The position numbers were made by a program, and so were the translations under genes. Shown piece by piece: positions 43,575 to 64,000 of a DNA stretch of 64,000 nucleotides (position 1 is the first letter of the stretch; each line of letters opens with the position of its first letter). The DNA is from Litoditis marina (taxonomy: Eukaryota; Nematoda; Chromadorea; Rhabditida; Rhabditidae). The notes beneath the pieces were generated by a model. That model was not told where the DNA came from. It saw only the letters and a program-made list of their open reading frames with translations, and did not search any database. The stretch covers positions 22,067,985-22,131,984 of the forward strand of contig OZ038433.1 of assembly GCA_964036275.1 (NCBI GenBank), written 5' to 3'.

Positions 43575-44473
43575 TCCAATGTTGTCCACGGGAAAGACAA
43601 CTAATGTATATTTTCTATTGTCATGTTCTCAGCAACTGTTGTATTCACGTTACGGGCACTATTCCTTATTTTTTTGCTACGCTTTCACAGTTTTTCACGG
43701 ATTAAACACATAATAAAACTCAGGTCAACATCATAATTGCACAACGTCTAAAATACATAGTAATCCCATTGACAACGACCCGTATCACATCTGAAGTGCC
43801 TATTTATTCAAATGCGCTGGTGATTAAACCCGATTGGTCATCTTCCCAGATAGCTGGCAACTACAAGTTCTTAGAAATCAGATAGAAAAGAGAATGCCGA
43901 ACACATTGAAAATCACTTTTGATACTAATTTTTTCGATTTTTAGTAAGTTTTACAGAGAAAACTCGTTCTTGAATTTTTAGGCGAATTTACCGAAATATG
44001 GGGTCGTTTTGCTATTTACGTACTGACACTGTGTAATATGAACAAAAACAATTCAAAATGAGATCTTCATTTCTTTTGTTTTACACTCATTGTGCTTTAT
44101 AATTCCAACACCATTTGTACGGTTACTACAATACGACTGAATTAAAAGATAATTGTAGAAGAATTAGACTCATGTCTATACCTGAGATGCAAAACTGAAA
44201 TGTTTACTCTATACTACCTTAACATTTTTGGTACTGAAACAATGGCTCCCGACAAACTTTTAATCAAAATTTGCGCTGTATCTGAAAAACGGTGACCAAA
44301 TCTGAGTTGCACTTTGCTCACTAAACACATCAAAATTCCCACTTATAAAATGCACCGTAATCAAACTACATAAGCACAAATACGTAGTCTAAAAACCGTC
44401 TACAAGGCTCAGATACTACAACATTCACCCGTGAAAAATTAAAATACCCAAAACATGATGGTTTTCTCACGTG
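43575..44473. other. Convergent spacer between THAP genes B and C
   Basis: AT-rich 3' spacer. Contains the poly(A) signal of gene B (43712) and a half element with AATCAAACTACA at about 44350. No exon is supported. Confidence 0.5.
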
Positions 44474-47400
44474 TCAAGAGGAGTTTTCTTTGGGAGTAAA
44501 TGCAAATTTGCTCTTTTTTCGCTTTCTCGGTGGTGCTGGAACAAACTTCTTGATTGTCGTTCGCTCTCGCTCGTGAATCATGCAACATCGACAACTTCCA
44601 CACGGCTGTAAATTGGATCAACTACAAAAGGGGTCGGAAACAGAGTTTGTGACAATCACCATGTGGTAAGTAGAGAAATTTACGCTGGATGGACTTGGAT
44701 ACGCTCTCTACTAAAATTGGATAATAAATAGTTAATAAGTAATCTAAGAAATATAGTTAATTTCTTATATTGCCCCTTTCAAACCCAATCAAAGACGAAG
44801 ACAGAAGTATTTTGAACTCGAGACCACACCACCAGTACATTTCCACCTCTGTACGACATAATCAGTGCAACTACAGGGTGATTGTGCAGATTGTATTCCA
44901 GCCAGCCCTTAGCTAAGAAGCTAAGAAGGAAACCCGTGTAAACTCACTTTATCATCGGCTGGTTCCGATACTTGCGGAAGCTCAGAATCCTCGACCTCTT
45001 TCTTCATTTTCTCGGAAAATAAACTAGCTTGCGAAAAATCAGGATCCTCCACCTCTTTCTTGATGTTCTGAAAAAAATGTACTAGCTTAGCTAAAAAAAT
45101 TAATTTATTCTAGTTAAACTCCGACAATATCCAGTACACTCATTTTGACGATCGAAAATTGAATCATTATTGTCGACGATAACGCTATGCATATGTACTA
45201 TAATAGAGGAGAATAGTTATTGCATAACGCGTATTATACTGTTTTCTACAGTTTCCTTTCGTTGGTCGGAGATATGTGAAATGAGGTGTTTTCAGCCCTC
45301 TACCTGTCAGTTTTGCAAAACTTCAGATTGAGTTGAAGTAAACGATAAACCCATAATTATTTTCTTTGCAGTTGCAGCCACTGCCAACTTTAACGACATA
45401 TTTGTCGCAACACTGATAAAATACCATCTTGAACCTTTCTAACTACAAATCTTCTTGAACAACTGACTCCTCCTTGTTCTTGAGCATCAACAGCCTCCCC
45501 TTTTATGGCTTGCGACGAAGCTAACTTTCTAAGTTCACGAGTAGTGGACGTCTGAAGACACGAAACAAAATTACGTGTTGGATGAATAATGAGACTTGTC
45601 GTCTTGTCGATAATACCAGTTTTGGCAAACTGCAGTGAATTCTGTCTACGTTATCACGATACCGCATTCACAATTGAAATATGTTGTTGCAAAGCTATGA
45701 CAACTAAATTTGATGATATTCATGTAAAGCGGTCGTTAGGTTTCTGCCGCTTTGTTATCATTTTTATTGGATCTTCTATCGGTAATATTGGAGTGGGGAT
45801 AAAACTCTTCATCACAAAAATGCAATATAGAAATAACTTACATTAATTGTTTGTGAATGTACGGTTTCGATACGGAAATCTCGTCTGCCAATACGCTTTG
45901 CGTCGTAAATGAATACATTTACACTGTTCTGGTCCAAATCATCAAACTGCAATAAAACCAAGTAAGCTGTATGGAAAATTATGAAAAGATACCGCTACGG
46001 GCTTACAGTACAGAAGTTGTTCTATGATAGCGATATTGATAATAAACGAAATATCAGTTGTAATTCCGGTTACCTCCAACTTTCGAGCTTCCTTCTCAAA
46101 GGCTATTCGTGCTGCTGGGCTCCACGAAATGTATTGTTGTTCCGCAGAGACAAACTGAAAGTAGATGACAATGACAATAGTGAATGCGGTCGATCATCGA
46201 TCACTGGTTACCATTACCAAATAGAATATATAGTTGAGAACAAAAATACCGCCCCCATACGCGGTAATACAGTTGATGAACTTAGTTAAGCCAGGTGGCA
46301 GTGAGTTTCCCAGAAGATAAACAGAGCGCTAATCTGTAACAATGACAATGTAGTTTGACGTACTACATTTATTTCATTAACCCTAATAAGAGCATAGTCA
46401 ACGTGTATCAGATGGGGTCGCGATAAAACTTTCTTGGAAAAATAGAACCAGTCAGGTCACAAGCTCGCGAGTCCGTGACAAACGGTTTCCTACAGAAGAT
46501 TGGAGAAATTGCACGTTAGATTTCACTGCAGCTCTGCAGCTGGACGAGGCCTGGCGGTGTACGTGTATAACAATGACGCGAAGTTTGAAATATAGAATCT
46601 GGTTACTACACTCAATTAAGACTTCTGACCTACCTTAGTCAGCGCCTCCTCTCCTTGATCTATCTTGGAATCGCTGGCGATAAGTTCCATTTGCGATAGA
46701 ACCAGCGCCTGAAGTTGCGTTGAAAAATGATGAAAAGAGCCATTCGCTCGAGAATACCCATTAGTCATGAAAGAAACTGAAAAATCCCGTCGAAACTATT
46801 CGATAGACCTGCTTGCATACATCAGTAAAGTTGTCGGAATAATCAGGAAAATTCAAAAACGGACTATTTTTTTTGCTGAAAACGGTATAGCGGCCAATTC
46901 TACAACTAACCGGGTTTTTAGGTAACCTAACCCTTTTTTGGTCACCTTTTTTTCAGGTTACCTTGTTAGGTAACCTGTAAGTAACCTGAAACTATAATCC
47001 GGTTACCGTCCAAACTAACGGTAAAAACCACATTTTGCGTTAGAAAAACAGGTAACCTGTTTTTCATTTTAGGTTACCAACCGGTTACCTACTGAGGTAA
47101 CCTGAAACATAGGTTACCGAAAAAGGGTTAGGTTACCTAAAAACCCGGTTAGATATAGAATTCACCCGGTATAACTTCTCTAATTTTGGTTCAAAATAAT
47201 CGATTTTCACATGTTTGAAGCTAACAGACTACTTTTCGTGGCTTAGTCGAATCTTGGTGAATACGGCCACTGGTGTGTGCCCGCTTGACAATTACCACTA
47301 CCAGCTAACTGAATTTCTGGCTTTCCATCAATACCAGAACGCAATTGAAGGCATACATATCCAATATTCCGAAATCGAGTTTACAGAAAACAGTTAACTA

Positions 47401-47615
47401 ACCGCCTGAATAACGTGCTCAGTACATATCCGCTTCGATGCTCGTGATCTGACTTCCGATAGGTCTCGTGCCACCTTGTCATCTAGTCGACCACCCATGA
47501 AGAGACCGAGTAACAAAGAGAGACGATTCCCTTTTTTAGAAGAAAGATAAGTCCCTTCATTGCAAGGTACTGCTTGCCGACCACACATTTGGCATAGAAA
47601 GTAGGTTGAAGGCAT
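44474..47615 (-). CDS. THAP-like zinc-finger protein C
   Basis: Putative DNA-binding protein on the opposite strand to its paralogues. Exons from 5' to 3': 47403-47615, 46634-46708, 46074-46154, 45842-45946, 45468-45551, 44948-45067, 44474-44605, all phase 0; 269 residues. Exon 1: C8-Q-M-C11 and C64-T-E-H67 with 52 residues between, a THAP-like C2CH pattern without an obvious tryptophan. The sixth exon contains a repeated KKEVED motif (IKKEVEDPD and MKKEVEDSE), fitting a sumoylation-type PsiKxE site, and resembles TEVKKEQ of genes A and B. The last exon encodes PCGSCRCCMIHE, matching the CGTSTCACC cluster of A and B, then a basic RKRKKSK likely nuclear-localisation signal. Exon order and phase match the family. 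Weakest exons: 46634-46708 and 46074-46154. A GGTAACC MITE lies in the first intron. It diverges from sel-5. Confidence 0.65.
46892..47168. mobile_element. GGTAACC foldback MITE in gene C intron
   Basis: Starts GGCCAATTCTACAACTAACC and ends CCCGGTTAGATATAGAATTCACC. Third well-preserved copy. Confidence 0.9.
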
Positions 47616-48287
47616 TCAGCCTAGAACGAGATAACCGGAGGTTAAACAACATACACTACACACATACAGATAAATCTGCATCGATTTTGCATCGATTTCA
47701 TATATAAGTGTATGTGTGGTGATAAACTAGTTAGTTTCAGCTAGTTAAGTTGTGCGAGTGTGAAAAGGCCTTACCATTGAAAGGACATTGAAATGATATT
47801 TACAAATAATCAAATGCTGATTAATTGTCGTTGGTCTATTGACTGGTGCACACACATACAAAATCACAACAAGAGCAATCGAACAAGATTATTCAATTGC
47901 TACACATGTTATGAATAAACATTGAGAGAACAAACATACACTTATTTATATAAATTATTTTATTTTTATCAATAAAAAAACTTTGGCGAAACTAGGCTAA
48001 TGCAAAACGCGCTCTACTGCTACAGCCAGCGCACGCGGGGCGCAGCGCAGGTGGCGATAAAGAGAACTCATTTAATTGAAATCTCATTCGATTAAATTCA
48101 TTTGTTTTTATGTTTATTACATAGTTATTTGCGTATTACTCTCTTCATTGTATGCCATGATCTCTCGCTTGTTCTCTCCTTGTGGCCTGCTGCATTCATG
48201 CAATCATAGAAATCTTCGGGACACCAGACCAACTCAATAATTTTTCATTAGTTTTTGTGCTGTTCAGTATGCTTTTTCTAGGTGTTA
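47616..48287. promoter_or_regulatory. Divergent promoter region, THAP gene C / sel-5
   Basis: A 670-bp spacer between two divergent genes. It contains an imperfect inverted repeat at about 47650-47725 (ACACTACACACATACAGATA and ATATAAGTGTATGTGTGGTG) and two GCATCGATTT copies. A GC-rich patch (GCGCACGCGGGGCGCAGCGC, about 48030) stands out in AT-rich DNA. It ends with a TTTTTCTAG acceptor at 48281, seven bases before the sel-5 ATG. Confidence 0.4.
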
Positions 48288-62777
<14,490 letters not shown>

Positions 62778-64000
62778 AATGTTCCAAAACGTCCTAAGAT
62801 CAGTTTCATAGTATGGAAAAGAAACGTACTGATCCTTCATATAGAGAAGAAGTGTAAGGTTTAACACTCATATCTATCATATTCGGCATATTATTCGTAC
62901 TCGTAGTTCATAGAATAGTAAAAAGGGTTCTCTGTTTTTTCATCATTTCGCGTGATTATTTTTTCACATCGCTAAATATTCCCGCAACATTCTCTTCATG
63001 AATTGTGTTCCTAATGCATAAATGAGTACGTCATTTTCCTACTGTATTTTAACTTTGTGATAGCAACTGGTCATAGGTCAAATTTTTTTCTCTTATCTTT
63101 TTGACAAAGGTGCATATCGTCTACTTGTTTGGAAAGATCTTTTCTGCATAGCTCTTACATGATGTATTTTTTGACTTTTCGCTTTAATATGCTTCGTGTA
63201 CATATATTCAAGTCGCTGTGGAAAACTTGTATTGTAAAAGTTGTTTAAATTTAGATATTTTGTCTGGTGTTAGAGTACTATTTATTTATGAGAACGGTGA
63301 AGTCGCATACTGTGATGATGTCTATAATAGTTTTTATTTAGCCTTCTATTTCTAATTTTTATGTTTTTTTTTCACTTTCATAATTGGTGTGTTTCAAGAA
63401 ATAAATACGATGCTTATATAGTATCATCATTATCATCATTCAAGACAATAATATCAATGGTATACAGAGACTCAGTACGTGTAAAAAGAGGGAGTAGTGT
63501 GAACCAGGAAGTATGATGTACTTTAAGACCTGAAGTTGTAGATAATATTAGGTTGGTACCACAAAAGAGCAAGATGAATTATAAAGAAGTGGGACCTCCA
63601 TGTTTTGGACGTCAGAAAATTATAAGAAAAAACTAGGAGATTGAAATTATAATACAAAACCTACATATTCGGGCGACTATTTACTTAGGTGGCATTCAAC
63701 AGCTTGTGATATAAGGACGACTAATACGAGAAAAACACAACCATTTTGTCCAAGCAGATTAAGTAACTCACTCGCTGAATTGGCCATGGTTATTCGGATA
63801 TCACATGGTCAGGATGTCGCAGTATCAGCTGAACGGACTGACCCAAGAGAGAAGCGCTCTGCTCATATTGACTGGAGTGCGTCTTTGAATAATAATTAGA
63901 AATACAGTATTTCTCAGAAACTTTCGCGCCAGCTTTTTGCGATTGATCAGCTACAAAAGCGAGCAAGCATGGCGGTCGATGAGGCCGCAGACAGGTCAAG
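62778..64000. other. sel-5 3' flank and start of another element
   Basis: AT-rich 3' region; AATAAA at 63400. From about 63900 a sequence with ATTGATCAGCTACAAAAGCG and GATGAGGCCGCAGACA, like the insert at 40.33 kb, runs into the window edge. No gene is supported, although the window may end inside one. Confidence 0.5.
63400..63405 (+). terminator. sel-5: Poly(A) signal, probably sel-5
   Basis: AATAAA in TTTCAAGAAATAAATACG, about 620 bp after the sel-5 stop. A long 3' UTR is implied if used. Confidence 0.5.

Noticed and set aside
46216..46310. Hydrophobic minus-strand stretch (FINCITAYGGGIFVLNYIF) as an extra exon of THAP gene C
   Set aside because: Only a weak acceptor (ATTAG) fits, and a stop-free run this short is expected by chance; a membrane span would also be odd in a THAP-like protein.

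Overview
The window is nuclear DNA from a nematode, probably a rhabditid related to Caenorhabditis. The evidence is many small exons bounded by short TTTCAG-type acceptors and GTRAGT-type donors, ATG codons sitting just after acceptor-like sequence (as in trans-spliced worm genes), nematode-type families (Str-class chemoreceptors, an orphan Cys-loop channel, the kinase SEL-5), and introns packed with palindromic MITEs. There are no bacterial operons, CRISPR arrays or confident functional tRNA or rRNA genes. All gene models are hand-built by matching splice-site phases.

Layout. 1-2.6 kb: repeats. 2.6-6.9 kb (+): unrecognised secreted protein. 8.6-11.4 kb (-): small heat-shock protein, best match HSP-25. 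11.4-19.7 kb: gene-poor, with long purine and pyrimidine tracts. 19.7-25.2 kb (+): divergent Cys-loop ligand-gated ion channel. 26.0-29.6 kb and 31.4-34.5 kb (-): two paralogous Str-class seven-transmembrane receptors in a roughly 5.1-kb tandem duplication that also copied the channel's last (TM4) exon, now broken, at 30.5 kb. 36.1-39.9 kb (+), 40.9-43.6 kb (+) and 44.5-47.6 kb (-): three paralogous THAP-like zinc-finger genes sharing a C-terminal Cys cluster and all-phase-0 exons. 48.3-62.8 kb (+): 28-exon sel-5 (NAK-family kinase; 1,111 codons with an unbroken frame) with a possible shorter 3' form.

How the genes relate. Nothing points to one pathway. The channel and receptors are sensory or neuronal membrane proteins, the THAP-like cluster looks like a young family of putative DNA-binding regulators, and SEL-5 is an endocytic and Notch-modifier kinase in C. 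elegans. The THAP-like trio is the best candidate for something undescribed. Its two plus-strand members are nearly identical at the 3' end but very different in the zinc-finger exon. Much of the non-coding DNA is mobile: at least ten families of inverted-repeat elements and a tRNA-derived SINE (two copies).
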